Assembly: GCA_965656535.1 (NCBI GenBank)
Contig: CBFHKX010000001.1
Location: 124,001 to 188,000, forward strand
Reading direction: 5' to 3'
DNA from: Lishizhenia sp965656535
Lineage (GTDB): Bacteria; Bacteroidota; Bacteroidia; Flavobacteriales_D; Crocinitomicaceae
Length of the DNA: 64,000 bases
Of this stretch, positions 7,709 to 15,518 are shown one piece after another (position 1 is the first letter of the stretch; every line of letters starts with the position of its first letter). A program made the translations under genes and the position numbers. The notes beneath the pieces were generated by a model, which saw only the letters and a program-made list of their open reading frames with translations, made no database searches and was not told the DNA's origin.

Positions 7709-10231
7709 TTATAAACCGAAAAGACCGCCCTCGTTGGTAGGCGCGTTTTCTTGTGACTGATTATTACAATTATACATAGAATTTTGATAATTGACTGGAA
7801 TTTCAAAATCTCCTGTTGCTATTTTTAATTTAGGGTCTTTATACACTTCTTGCATATAATAGCCGTAAATAGGCAATGCCATTCTCGCTCCTTGTCCCCA
7901 AAGCATACTTCTAAAACGTACTCCTCTATCTTCAGCTCCAACCCAAACACCTGTAACTAATTCTGGCGTTAACCCCATGAACCAACCATCAGAGTTATTC
8001 TGAGTTGTACCTGTTTTACCTGCAGTTGGATATTTAATTCCTCCCCAAGTTCTACTTCCACGTAAACTGGCTCCTGTTCCACTCTGCACTACACCTTTCA
8101 TTAAATCTAAAGTAGCATAGGCTAAATCATCACTCATTGCTTCTTTACTTTCTGGTTGTGCTTCGTAAATTGTATTACCATTTCTATCCTCTATTCTTAA
8201 CAAGGCGGTTGGCTGATTATAAATTCCTTTATTTACGAAAGCACTTTGTGCACCAACCATTTCATATAGTGATAAATCCATAACACCCAAACACATAGCA
8301 GGAACAACATCCTCGTCTCGAATTGATATGTTCAAATCTTGCATTAATTTCTTAACGGCTTGCGGACCAGCAGTTCCTCCCATCCTAGCCATTACTGCAA
8401 CTGTTACGTTGTTCATTGATTGAGCTAAACCCGATCGGAAACTTACAGGACCACCGCTTAATTTAGCACCAGAATTTCCAGGACACCAAGATGTCATTTT
8501 ATCTGGATCAGCCGTTTTCTGAACATCAACACAATAAGAAATATTTGGTGTTGTCATACATGGAGTAATTACTCCAAAGCGCATACCAGCAGAATAAATA
8601 AACGGTTTTATGGTTGAACCTACCTGTCTTCGTCCTTGTTTAACGTGGTCATACGCAAAATGGTCTATATCTGTACCGCCAACCCATGCTTTTATAAAAC
8701 CTGTTTGAGGTTGAATAGATATTAATCCAGCATGCAAGAAACCTTTATAGTACTTAATGGAATCTAGCGGACTCAAAATAGTATCTATCTCTCCTTGCCA
8801 CGAAAAGATTTTCATTTCTACAGGTTCGTTAAATATTTGATCAATTTTGCTTTCTGATAGTCCGCCAGCTTTTGCGCTTTTATATCTTTCAGAACGTCGA
8901 ATAGCACCGTTCATTATTCTCTCGATTTGTTCTTCTTTTAATCGATTATCAAAAGGAAAATTTTTTGTCCGTTTATTATTTTTATCAAACTCTTTTTGTA
9001 ACGTTTCACCCAAATGCCTTCTTACTGCATTTTCTGCATGATTTTGCATTCTTACATTTATAGAGGTATAAATCTTCAGACCGTCTTCGTAAATGTTAAA
9101 ACGCTCTCCGTTCTTTTTGGCAATTTTCAAGTTTCCGTTTTCGTCTTTTTCAGACAGTAAATCTTGAACTTCTTTTCTTAGTGACTCTCTAAAATATGTA
9201 GCTATCCCTTCTTTGTGATCAACTGGCTGATAATCTGTTTTTAAGTTAACCGCAGTAAAGGCATTATACTCTTCTTGCGTAATCGTAGCAGTGAGGGCTT
9301 CGTTACCTTTCAAACTATTCTCTAGCCATTTTTTGAGCACTGTATTTCTTCTGTTCACAGCTCTTAACGAGTCTTTCTTATATCTTTCTCTAATTTCTTC
9401 TTGCTCAACTTGATTTTCTTCAATTCCTTTATTGGATGCTATTATTTTCCTATAATTTCTTACTTTAAAACTATATGGATTGTATAATCCTGGGTTTTTG
9501 CACATCCCAACTAACATTGCTGCTTGTTCTTGCGTTAAATCTTTAGGTTCGCAATTAAAGTAAACGCGCGAAGCAGAAGAAATTCCTACTGCATTATACA
9601 AGAAATCGAATTGATTTAGGTACATCGTTATGATTTCTTCTTTGGTATATCTTTTTTCTAAACGAAGTGCTATGATATTTTCTTGCACTTTTTCGTACAA
9701 GCGTTTCTCTAAAACACCCATTTTTTTGCCGTCAGCTTTTTCAATATCCTCCTTACTCTGTGTAAGTTTAGCTGTGCGTTTGTCTTCTCTTTGTTTGAGC
9801 GTAAAAATAAGTTTGGCCAATTGTTGCGAAATCGTTGAGGCTCCACCATTCTTCCCGAGGTTAACCAAGGCTCTACCCACGGCTTTTGCATCAATACCAC
9901 TATGCTGCATAAAGCGTTCATCTTCTGTAGAAATAAGCGCAGAAATTACATAAGGAGAAATTTCATTATAGCTAACGCTAGTTCTGTTTATTTTCCAATA
10001 CTTACCAAGTGCTGTTTTTCCGTCATCGGCAAGAATAGTGGTTGCCAATAATTCTGGTGGATTTTCTAGCATTGCTAGAGAAGGTAAATCTTCCTCATCC
10101 GTAACCCAGTAACGCAAATATAGGATACCGAAGAAAGGAACTAACGCTACAAACCAGAGCGCTAAGATTAAAACAAAGCGTGTTTTTTTGTTAAATGTTG
10201 CTGGTTTTTTCACCGTTTTTTTTCCACTCAT
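7709..10231 (-). CDS. mrcA: Penicillin-binding protein 1A, bifunctional transglycosylase/transpeptidase
   Basis: 840 residues. A short cytoplasmic tail and one membrane anchor (about 19-41) lead into a GT51 glycosyltransferase domain with the catalytic glutamate in STEDERFMQH (Glu103) and the conserved NGGASTISQQLAK. The transpeptidase domain carries the SxxK motif in GSTIKPF (~residue 540), SMNN as the SxN motif (~605) and GKTGTT as the KTG motif (~738). It polymerises and cross-links peptidoglycan at the outer face of the inner membrane. It is the first gene of a seven-gene minus-strand run ending with the MBOAT/DHHW pair. A terminator at 10332-10367 separates it from hemD, so it should have its own promoter in 10232-10331, although no clean TAnnTTTG box is visible there. 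Confidence 0.95.
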   Translation of the reverse strand: MSGKKTVKKPATFNKKTRFVLILALWFVALVPFFGILYLRYWVTDEEDLPSLAMLENPPELLATTILADDGKTALGKYWKINRTSVSYNEISPYVISALISTEDERFMQHSGIDAKAVGRALVNLGKNGGASTISQQLAKLIFTLKQREDKRTAKLTQSKEDIEKADGKKMGVLEKRLYEKVQENIIALRLEKRYTKEEIITMYLNQFDFLYNAVGISSASRVYFNCEPKDLTQEQAAMLVGMCKNPGLYNPYSFKVRNYRKIIASNKGIEENQVEQEEIRERYKKDSLRAVNRRNTVLKKWLENSLKGNEALTATITQEEYNAFTAVNLKTDYQPVDHKEGIATYFRESLRKEVQDLLSEKDENGNLKIAKKNGERFNIYEDGLKIYTSINVRMQNHAENAVRRHLGETLQKEFDKNNKRTKNFPFDNRLKEEQIERIMNGAIRRSERYKSAKAGGLSESKIDQIFNEPVEMKIFSWQGEIDTILSPLDSIKYYKGFLHAGLISIQPQTGFIKAWVGGTDIDHFAYDHVKQGRRQVGSTIKPFIYSAGMRFGVITPCMTTPNISYCVDVQKTADPDKMTSWCPGNSGAKLSGGPVSFRSGLAQSMNNVTVAVMARMGGTAGPQAVKKLMQDLNISIRDEDVVPAMCLGVMDLSLYEMVGAQSAFVNKGIYNQPTALLRIEDRNGNTIYEAQPESKEAMSDDLAYATLDLMKGVVQSGTGASLRGSRTWGGIKYPTAGKTGTTQNNSDGWFMGLTPELVTGVWVGAEDRGVRFRSMLWGQGARMALPIYGYYMQEVYKDPKLKIATGDFEIPVNYQNSMYNCNNQSQENAPTNEGGLFGL

Positions 10232-10331
10232 AACATCAATAATACAATGTAAAAATAACTATAATATGAGCGGTAGCTATTTTCAACCGCTGTTTTTTAT
10301 AATTTGCTAGTAAGGATCAATTTTTCGACAC

Positions 10332-10367
10332 AAAAAACCGCCTCAAGTAAACTTAAGACGGTTTTTT
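10332..10367 (-). terminator. Hairpin terminator downstream of hemD
   Basis: Arms of 17 nt (10332-10348 and 10351-10367) pair with two mismatches around a 2-nt loop. The outer A6/T6 ends give a U-run on either strand. It lies 13 bp past the hemD stop, so it most likely ends the DUF4271-hemD transcript. Confidence 0.75.
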
Positions 10368-10380
10368 AAGTTAACGTTAT

Positions 10381-11130
10381 TTATTTTTTCTTTTTACTTT
10401 CTTTAATATGGTTTTCAATTGCCATGGTCATAGAAGGTGAATTTGGTGTAGGCGCATGAACGTCTAATCGCAAGTTATTATCTACAATTGCTTTAGCTGT
10501 AGTGGGTCCAAAAGCTGCAATTAACGTATTGTTTTGTTTAAAGTCTGGAAAATTTATGAGTAACGACTCTATACCTGAAGGTGAAAAGAAAACAAGCATA
10601 TCATAGTATACATTTTCTAGGTCTGATAAATCAGAACAAACCGTTTTATACAGTGTAGCTTTTTTGAAATCTATGCTATTTTCTTCTAAAGTAGTCGGAA
10701 TTGATTCTCTCAAAATATCTGAACACGGAAGTAAAAACCGTTCTTTTTTGTGCTTTTTAATGGCGTCTATTAAATCTAACATGGTTTGTTTACCATGAAA
10801 AATTTTGCGCTTTCTGTAGGTGACATATTTTTGTAAATAATAAGCAACAGCTTCAGAAATACAGAAGTATTTCATATCATCTGGCACCTCAAATCGCGTC
10901 TCTTCCGCCATTCGAAAATAATGATCTACTGCCGTTTTAGAAGTCAAAATTACAGCGGTAAAATCTTTAAAGTCAATTCGCTCCTGTCTAAACTCTTGTT
11001 TATCTATACCTTCAACATGAATAAAAGGGCGAAAATCTATTTTAACATTATACTTCTTAGCCAAAGCAAAATAAGGCGATTTATCGTTCTCTGGTTTCGG
11101 CTGAGATACAAGAATTGTCTTTACACTCAA
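10381..11130 (-). CDS. hemD: Uroporphyrinogen-III synthase
   Basis: 249 residues. The family is poorly conserved, but the pattern fits: TILVSQPKPENDKSPYFALA at the N-terminus, the F-x-A-V-I-L-T-S-K-x-A-V stretch (about 57-68), LLPCSDILRESIPTTLEE in the middle and VVFSPSG-like LVFFSPSGIESLL followed by AFGPTTAKAI near the end. It closes linear hydroxymethylbilane to uroporphyrinogen III for haem and sirohaem synthesis in the cytoplasm. The usual C-terminal pattern is present and the length is typical. It follows the DUF4271 gene by 28 bp on the same strand; this pairing is common in Bacteroidota. A strong hairpin lies just downstream. Confidence 0.85.
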   Translation of the reverse strand: MSVKTILVSQPKPENDKSPYFALAKKYNVKIDFRPFIHVEGIDKQEFRQERIDFKDFTAVILTSKTAVDHYFRMAEETRFEVPDDMKYFCISEAVAYYLQKYVTYRKRKIFHGKQTMLDLIDAIKKHKKERFLLPCSDILRESIPTTLEENSIDFKKATLYKTVCSDLSDLENVYYDMLVFFSPSGIESLLINFPDFKQNNTLIAAFGPTTAKAIVDNNLRLDVHAPTPNSPSMTMAIENHIKESKKKK

Positions 11131-11158
11131 AATTTGTAGTATTAATCGTTTTAATTAT

Positions 11159-11869
11159 TTACCTAAAACTCAAGTAACGTATGATTGAAACAATAGGTAT
11201 AAATTCTAGGGTGCAAAAGTACAAAATAAAATAATACCACCTCACTCCGTGATACAATGCAAAGACTCCTCCCCTAAACCAGCGATATAATTGAGTTACA
11301 AAGAGTAAGAAAATAAAGATGATAACAAAATAAGGTGTATAGGAATAGTTTAAAATCCACAAAAACAATAAAGGAAGGAGAAGTAAACCTAAAAATTGAT
11401 GAAAAAAGAAGTGGTTTTGAATGCTTTCTGCAAACACTTTAAAATTACCAATTATAAAACTGACCAAAAAGAAGGAGAAAAGAATAAAAAAGAAGTAGCA
11501 AAATGGCAAATATAAATGGATTAACACTTCATCGTAATAATCAATCGTTAGATAAGTGCACGTTAAGAGTGCAAGAAAATAATTAAGTAAGAGTAATACT
11601 CCTCCCGAGTTGAGTGGAGAAAAACCATCTTGCATACTTTGAGTTAGTGATCCATTAGAAAAAACTGCAGTACTAAGAGATGTAAAAAGAGAAGGCTTAA
11701 TTGCTTTAGCCGCCGATATGAGTCCGACCATAAAAAGCAATGTATATAAAACAAAGCTCGGATAAGGATCAGTTCTAGGCTGCAACTCAAATTCTTCCTG
11801 CCCAAAAGAAACATTGAACATTGAAGTTAGCATCAATCCTAAACTTAAACAAATGATACGGCTTAACAT
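11159..11869 (-). CDS. DUF4271 family membrane protein
   Basis: 236 residues from the ATG at 11869. A 21-codon longer frame is open upstream, but a TATTTTTG box (minus strand, 11885-11878) lies inside that extension, and the shorter form starts with a clean signal-like segment MLSRIICLSLGL ending near VSFGQ. After a short outer region come about six or seven membrane segments, rich in Tyr and Phe. The function of DUF4271 is not known. It is regularly found next to hemD in Bacteroidota, and here it is 28 bp upstream of hemD in the same orientation, so the two are probably co-transcribed. Whether it has a role in haem metabolism is only a guess from position. Confidence 0.8.
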   Translation of the reverse strand: MLSRIICLSLGLMLTSMFNVSFGQEEFELQPRTDPYPSFVLYTLLFMVGLISAAKAIKPSLFTSLSTAVFSNGSLTQSMQDGFSPLNSGGVLLLLNYFLALLTCTYLTIDYYDEVLIHLYLPFCYFFFILFSFFLVSFIIGNFKVFAESIQNHFFFHQFLGLLLLPLLFLWILNYSYTPYFVIIFIFLLFVTQLYRWFRGGVFALYHGVRWYYFILYFCTLEFIPIVSIIRYLSFR

Positions 11870-11877
11870 AGAGTGCA

Positions 11878-11885
11878 CAAAAATA
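11878..11885 (-). promoter_or_regulatory. -7 box (TATTTTTG) for DUF4271-hemD
   Basis: An exact match to the Bacteroidota TAnnTTTG -7 box on the minus strand, 8 bp before the chosen start. No good TTTG -33 element is seen at the usual distance. It supports the shorter start of the DUF4271 gene. Confidence 0.45.
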
Positions 11886-11940
11886 ATGGGCTTTTGCAAA
11901 TGACTACACAAAAGCAAGTTAAAAATCAACAAGAATTAAT

Positions 11941-11948
11941 TAAATTTG
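11941..11948 (+). promoter_or_regulatory. -7 box (TAAATTTG) for the acyl-CoA dehydrogenase gene
   Basis: An exact TAnnTTTG match on the plus strand, 28 bp before the ATG at 11977. The -33 region is poor. It lies in the divergent spacer shared with the DUF4271-hemD unit. Confidence 0.5.
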
Positions 11949-11976
11949 TAGAGATTTTAAACAAAACAGATTATTC

Positions 11977-13179
11977 ATGGCAACAGATTTATATACACAC
12001 CCAGATTATTACAATATGGATGACCTTCTTTCTGAAGAGCACAAACTTGTAAGAGACGCTGCAAGAGCATGGGTTAAAAAAGAGGTTTCACCTATAATTG
12101 ACGAACATTATGAAAAGGCAACTTTTCCTATGCATATTTTAAGTGGACTAGGAGAAATTGGTGCATTTGGACCATACATTCCTGAGGAATATGGGGGTCC
12201 GGGGTTAGATCAAATTTCTTATGGACTAATCATGCAAGAATTAGAGCGATGCGATTCTGGATTGCGCTCTACTGCATCAGTTCAAAGTTCACTTGTTATG
12301 TATCCTATTTGGAAATATGGTTCTGAAGAGCACAAACAAAAGTTTTTACCAAAATTAGCTACAGGAGAAATGATGGGCTGCTTTGGTTTAACAGAGCCAG
12401 ATCATGGATCAAACCCTGGAGGTATGACAACGCATTTTAAAGATGCAGGCGATGGAGAAAATGTTATCCTTAACGGAGCAAAAATGTGGATTTCTAACGC
12501 ACCTTTTGCAGACGTAGCAGTGGTTTGGGCAAAAGACGAAACAGGTAGAATACACGGAATACTGGTAGAACGTGGAATGGAAGGTTTTTCAACACCTGAA
12601 ATGCACGGTAAACTATCTTTACGCGCTTCATCCACAGGAGAGTTGATTTTCGTAAATGTAAAAGTGCCTAAATCTAATATTTTACCCGGAAGATCTGGTT
12701 TAGGAGCACCATTATCTTGTTTAGACTCTGCACGTTTTGGCATTGCATGGGGAGCCTTAGGAGCTGCTATGGATTGCTATGATCAAGCCGTAAGGTATTC
12801 TAAAGAAAGAACACAATTCAATGTACCTATTGGAGCTTTTCAGCTGATTCAAAAGAAATTGGCTGAAATGCTAACAGAAATTACAAAAGCTCAATTGCTT
12901 ACGCTGCGTTTAGGTCAACTCAGAAACGACGGAAAAGCAACATCTGCTCAAATTTCAATGGCAAAAAGAAACAATGTTGAAATTGCACTAAACATTGCAA
13001 GAGAAGCACGCCAAATTCATGGTGGAATGGGGATTACGTCTGAGTACTCTATGATGCGTCATATGGCCAACTTAGAATCTGTAGTTACCTATGAAGGAAC
13101 ACACGACATTCATTTACTGATAACAGGTATGGATATCACAGGAATTCCTTCATTTACAAGAGAAATGCCAGACGTTTAA
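11977..13179 (+). CDS. gcdH: Acyl-CoA dehydrogenase, glutaryl-CoA dehydrogenase type
   Basis: 400 residues, full length. FAD-dependent acyl-CoA dehydrogenase with the ACAD signatures GCFGLTEPDHGSNPGGM (about 135-151) and QIHGGMGITSEYSMMRH near the C-terminus. The catalytic base is the glutamate in YEGTHDIH (Glu373). The segment RCDSGLRSTASVQSSLVMYP closely follows the glutaryl-CoA dehydrogenase pattern (as I recall it, human GCDH has RVDSGYRSAMSVQSSLV), which favours this subfamily over butyryl-CoA dehydrogenase. It would convert glutaryl-CoA to crotonyl-CoA in lysine and tryptophan breakdown. It is a monocistronic unit: divergent promoter upstream, shared terminator downstream. The subfamily is likely, not proven. 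Confidence 0.88.
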   Translation: MATDLYTHPDYYNMDDLLSEEHKLVRDAARAWVKKEVSPIIDEHYEKATFPMHILSGLGEIGAFGPYIPEEYGGPGLDQISYGLIMQELERCDSGLRSTASVQSSLVMYPIWKYGSEEHKQKFLPKLATGEMMGCFGLTEPDHGSNPGGMTTHFKDAGDGENVILNGAKMWISNAPFADVAVVWAKDETGRIHGILVERGMEGFSTPEMHGKLSLRASSTGELIFVNVKVPKSNILPGRSGLGAPLSCLDSARFGIAWGALGAAMDCYDQAVRYSKERTQFNVPIGAFQLIQKKLAEMLTEITKAQLLTLRLGQLRNDGKATSAQISMAKRNNVEIALNIAREARQIHGGMGITSEYSMMRHMANLESVVTYEGTHDIHLLITGMDITGIPSFTREMPDV

Positions 13180-13201
13180 TTAAGTCGGACAGAGAATAAT
13201 A

Positions 13202-13233
13202 AAAGAAGGCTGTTAAATTCAACAGCCTTCTTT
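13202..13233. terminator. Bidirectional terminator between gcdH and marC
   Basis: Perfect 13-bp arms (13202-13214 and 13221-13233) with a 6-nt loop. T-rich sequence follows on both strands. It lies between convergent genes and can serve both. Confidence 0.88.
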
Positions 13234-13243
13234 GTTTTCTAAC

Positions 13244-13876
13244 TTAATGTGTTTGTTCTTCCTTATCTTTCTGTGGCATGCCATCAAATAATGCCGGAAC
13301 ATTACTTGCAAATAACTTAATTGCGATTGCCAACAGAATAATACCAAATACTTTTTTCAAAATAGCTATTCCACCTGGACCCAAAATACGTTCTATTCTT
13401 TTTGTGAGTTTTAAAACAAAAAATACAACGATAATATTGATTAAAATTGCCAGCATTATATTAATCATTTCATACTCTGCTCGCAGAGATATAATTGTTG
13501 TCATAGAACCCGCACCTGCAATAATTGGGAAAGCCAAGGGTACAATACTTGCTGTTTTCCCTCCTCCTCCGTCGTCTTTAAATAACTCTATTCCCATTAC
13601 CATTTCTAAAGCCATGGCAAATAAAATTAAGGCACCTGCAACAGCAAATTCCTCCACTTCCACGTGAAACAAGCCAAGAATGCTTTTCCCTAAAACCAAG
13701 AAAGCAATCATTAGTCCGAGCGAAACTAAAGAAATCCACCAGGGATGAATATCACCTGTAGATGCTTTTACTTTTATAATTATCGGAATAGAACCTACAA
13801 TATCAATTACAGCAAACAGTACCATAAAAGCCTCGAGAAATTCTGTCCATGAAAAGGCACTAAAAAACGCTAACAT
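13244..13876 (-). CDS. MarC family integral membrane protein
   Basis: 210 residues with six membrane segments, matching MarC/UPF0056: the N-terminal FAVIDIVGSIPIIIKV corresponds to the D-P-x-G-x-x-P-x region, and FPIIAGAGSMTTIISL is the second conserved loop. Family function is unresolved; the former link to multidrug resistance in E. coli was not upheld. The gene follows purN with one base between stop and start, so both are likely on one transcript from the purN promoter. The C-terminus is short and charged (KDKEEQTH). A second, distinct MarC homologue is encoded at 57959-58573, with IVLDPLG-like residues that match the family better. Confidence 0.85.
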   Translation of the reverse strand: MLAFFSAFSWTEFLEAFMVLFAVIDIVGSIPIIIKVKASTGDIHPWWISLVSLGLMIAFLVLGKSILGLFHVEVEEFAVAGALILFAMALEMVMGIELFKDDGGGGKTASIVPLAFPIIAGAGSMTTIISLRAEYEMINIMLAILINIIVVFFVLKLTKRIERILGPGGIAILKKVFGIILLAIAIKLFASNVPALFDGMPQKDKEEQTH

Positions 13877-13877
13877 A

Positions 13878-14447
13878 TTACTTTGATTTTAAAACTGTTT
13901 CTATCACAAACGGAAAATAGCTATGTTCAAGAAATTGTATTTTACTTTGAACAGAAGATAAGGTTTCAGTATGAGAAAGTTTCGTTCTAAACTGTGCAAT
14001 AATCCTTCCTTCATCAAAATTTTCATTTACATAGTGTATTGTTATACCTGTTTCAGGTTCTTTATTCTGCAATACAGCTTTATGAACATGCTCTCCATAC
14101 ATACCTTTTCCTCCATAATTAGGCAGTAAACTAGGATGTAGGTTAATAATTTTTTCGTTGAACTTAGCAATAAAATCAATTGGAATTTTCCTTAAGTATC
14201 CAGCTAAAACAATTAAGTCTACACCTACACAAAGTTCACCGAGAAGATTTGCGTTCGCTGCATCGGAATTAGAAATAACAGCAACCGGCACTTCTAAGGC
14301 CTGAGCTTTACTGATTACGCCTGCTTTTGGATTATTACAAACCACTTTGACAACCTCAACAGTTGATGTTGATGCAAAGTGTTGCATTATTCTTTCAGCG
14401 TTCGAACCTCCTCCCGAAGCAAAAATTACAATTCTCTTGACATTCAT
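13878..14447 (-). CDS. purN: Phosphoribosylglycinamide formyltransferase
   Basis: 189 residues. The formyl-THF-dependent enzyme adds the formyl group to GAR in purine synthesis. Visible motifs: IVIFASGGGSNAERIM at the N-terminus (phosphoribosyl binding), LVLAGYLRKIP, the active-site IINLHPSLLPNYGGKGMYG (Asn and His of the catalytic triad), TGITIHYVNENFDEGRIIAQ with the catalytic aspartate in FDEG. Length and order match the family. A TAACTTTG box lies just upstream on the minus strand. It is followed by marC after one base. The cytoplasmic role is secure. Confidence 0.95.
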   Translation of the reverse strand: MNVKRIVIFASGGGSNAERIMQHFASTSTVEVVKVVCNNPKAGVISKAQALEVPVAVISNSDAANANLLGELCVGVDLIVLAGYLRKIPIDFIAKFNEKIINLHPSLLPNYGGKGMYGEHVHKAVLQNKEPETGITIHYVNENFDEGRIIAQFRTKLSHTETLSSVQSKIQFLEHSYFPFVIETVLKSK

Positions 14448-14454
14448 AATTCTG

Positions 14455-14462
14455 CAAAGTTA
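14455..14462 (-). promoter_or_regulatory. -7 box (TAACTTTG) for purN-marC
   Basis: An exact TAnnTTTG match on the minus strand, 7 bp before the purN ATG, implying a very short leader. No good -33 element is visible. Confidence 0.5.
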
Positions 14463-14504
14463 TGAATGTTACTTATATTTAACACACGCACTAAAGAAAT
14501 TAAC

Positions 14505-15176
14505 ATGAAAACAGAAGAACATCCGTTCATTGACTATAAGGGAGAAAACTATACTGCTGAAGAAATGATTAACAAATCAGCAGCCTACTACAAATGGCTT
14601 AACACCAGAAGGTCAGTACGTGATTTCTCAGATAAACCAATACCATTAGAAGTATTAGAAAACATCATTATGTCGGCCAGCACAGCTCCATCGGGTGCGC
14701 ACAAACAGCCGTGGACATTCTGTTTAATCTCCAACAAAACCCTTAAATCAGAAATTCGCAAACTAGCAGAAAAAGAAGAGTATAAATCTTACAAAGGTAG
14801 AATGACAGAAGAATGGTTAAAAGATTTGGCTCCACTTGGAACAGATTGGGAAAAAGAATTTATTGATATTGTACCCTGGATTATAGTTGTAATGAAAAAA
14901 CCGTATGACCTAATAACCGGAGAAAAGAAAAATAATTATTATGTATCTGAATCTGTTGGAATTGCGTGTGGAATTTTGCTGAGCGCTATACATAATGCAG
15001 GATTGGTATCTTTAACGCACACTCCTAGTCCGATGAACTTTTTAATTAAAGCATTAAATCGTCCTGAAAATGAAAGACCATATCTTCTAATTCCTGTGGG
15101 ATACCCGAGTAAAACAGCCAAAGTACCCGATATAAAAAGGAAAAATAAAGACCAAGTTATCCATTATTATCGCTAA
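14505..15176 (+). CDS. Iodotyrosine-deiodinase-like flavoprotein (nitroreductase superfamily)
   Basis: 223 residues from the ATG at 14505. An upstream in-frame ATG at 14466 is less likely because it lies before a TATATTTA promoter-like box and adds a tail without family features. FMN-binding nitroreductase fold: NTRRSVRDFSDKPIP (34-47), TAPSGAHKQPWTF (60-72), ACGILLSAIHNAGLVSLTHT. The middle lid region matches iodotyrosine deiodinase: from recalled human IYD, active-site Glu157, Tyr161 and Lys182 align with Glu92, Tyr96 and Lys117 here with identical spacing (4 and 21), and the end VGYPSKTAKVPDIKRK also matches. IYD-type enzymes reductively remove halogen from halotyrosines. The physiological substrate in a bacterium is uncertain. 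Monocistronic, divergent from purN. Confidence 0.85.
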   Translation: MKTEEHPFIDYKGENYTAEEMINKSAAYYKWLNTRRSVRDFSDKPIPLEVLENIIMSASTAPSGAHKQPWTFCLISNKTLKSEIRKLAEKEEYKSYKGRMTEEWLKDLAPLGTDWEKEFIDIVPWIIVVMKKPYDLITGEKKNNYYVSESVGIACGILLSAIHNAGLVSLTHTPSPMNFLIKALNRPENERPYLLIPVGYPSKTAKVPDIKRKNKDQVIHYYR

Positions 15177-15180
15177 AAAT

Positions 15181-15211
15181 TTTGATATATTAAAGTTTAA
15201 TTTTTTCTTTG
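15181..15211 (+). promoter_or_regulatory. Promoter of acpP operon (TTTG - 19 bp - TTTCTTTG)
   Basis: TTTG at 15181-15184 and TTTCTTTG at 15204-15211 (one mismatch to TAnnTTTG), 19 bp apart, the normal Bacteroidota spacing. It lies 32 bp before the acpP ATG and would drive acpP-fabF-rnc and perhaps the two genes after. Confidence 0.6.
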
Positions 15212-15243
15212 CCCTCGAATTAACCCTTTAAAAGATTAAAGAC

Positions 15244-15480
15244 ATGTCTGATATCCATTCAAGAGTAGTATCAATTATAGTTGATAAATTAGGAGTAGAA
15301 GAAAGTGAAGTAACAGCAGAAGCTTCTTTTACAAACGATCTAGGAGCAGATTCTCTAGATACAGTAGAATTAATTATGGAATTTGAAAAAGAATTCAATA
15401 TTGCAATTCCAGACGATCAGGCGGAGAACATCCAAACTGTAGGAAACGCTGTTTCTTACATTGAAGAGAACGCAAAGTAA
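15244..15480 (+). CDS. acpP: Acyl carrier protein
   Basis: 78 residues, acidic and helical, the standard size. The phosphopantetheine attachment serine is Ser37 in [15 protein letters not shown], the canonical DSL motif at the start of helix II. It carries the growing acyl chain for fatty acid synthesis. It is followed after 38 bp by fabF and then rnc, an order widely conserved in bacteria, and has a good TTTG/TTTCTTTG promoter directly upstream. Nothing unusual. Confidence 0.97.
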   Translation: MSDIHSRVVSIIVDKLGVEESEVTAEASFTNDLGADSLDTVELIMEFEKEFNIAIPDDQAENIQTVGNAVSYIEENAK

Positions 15481-15518
15481 TTGATCCCAAAAAGTAGGTA
15501 GAATTTAATTTAAATTTT

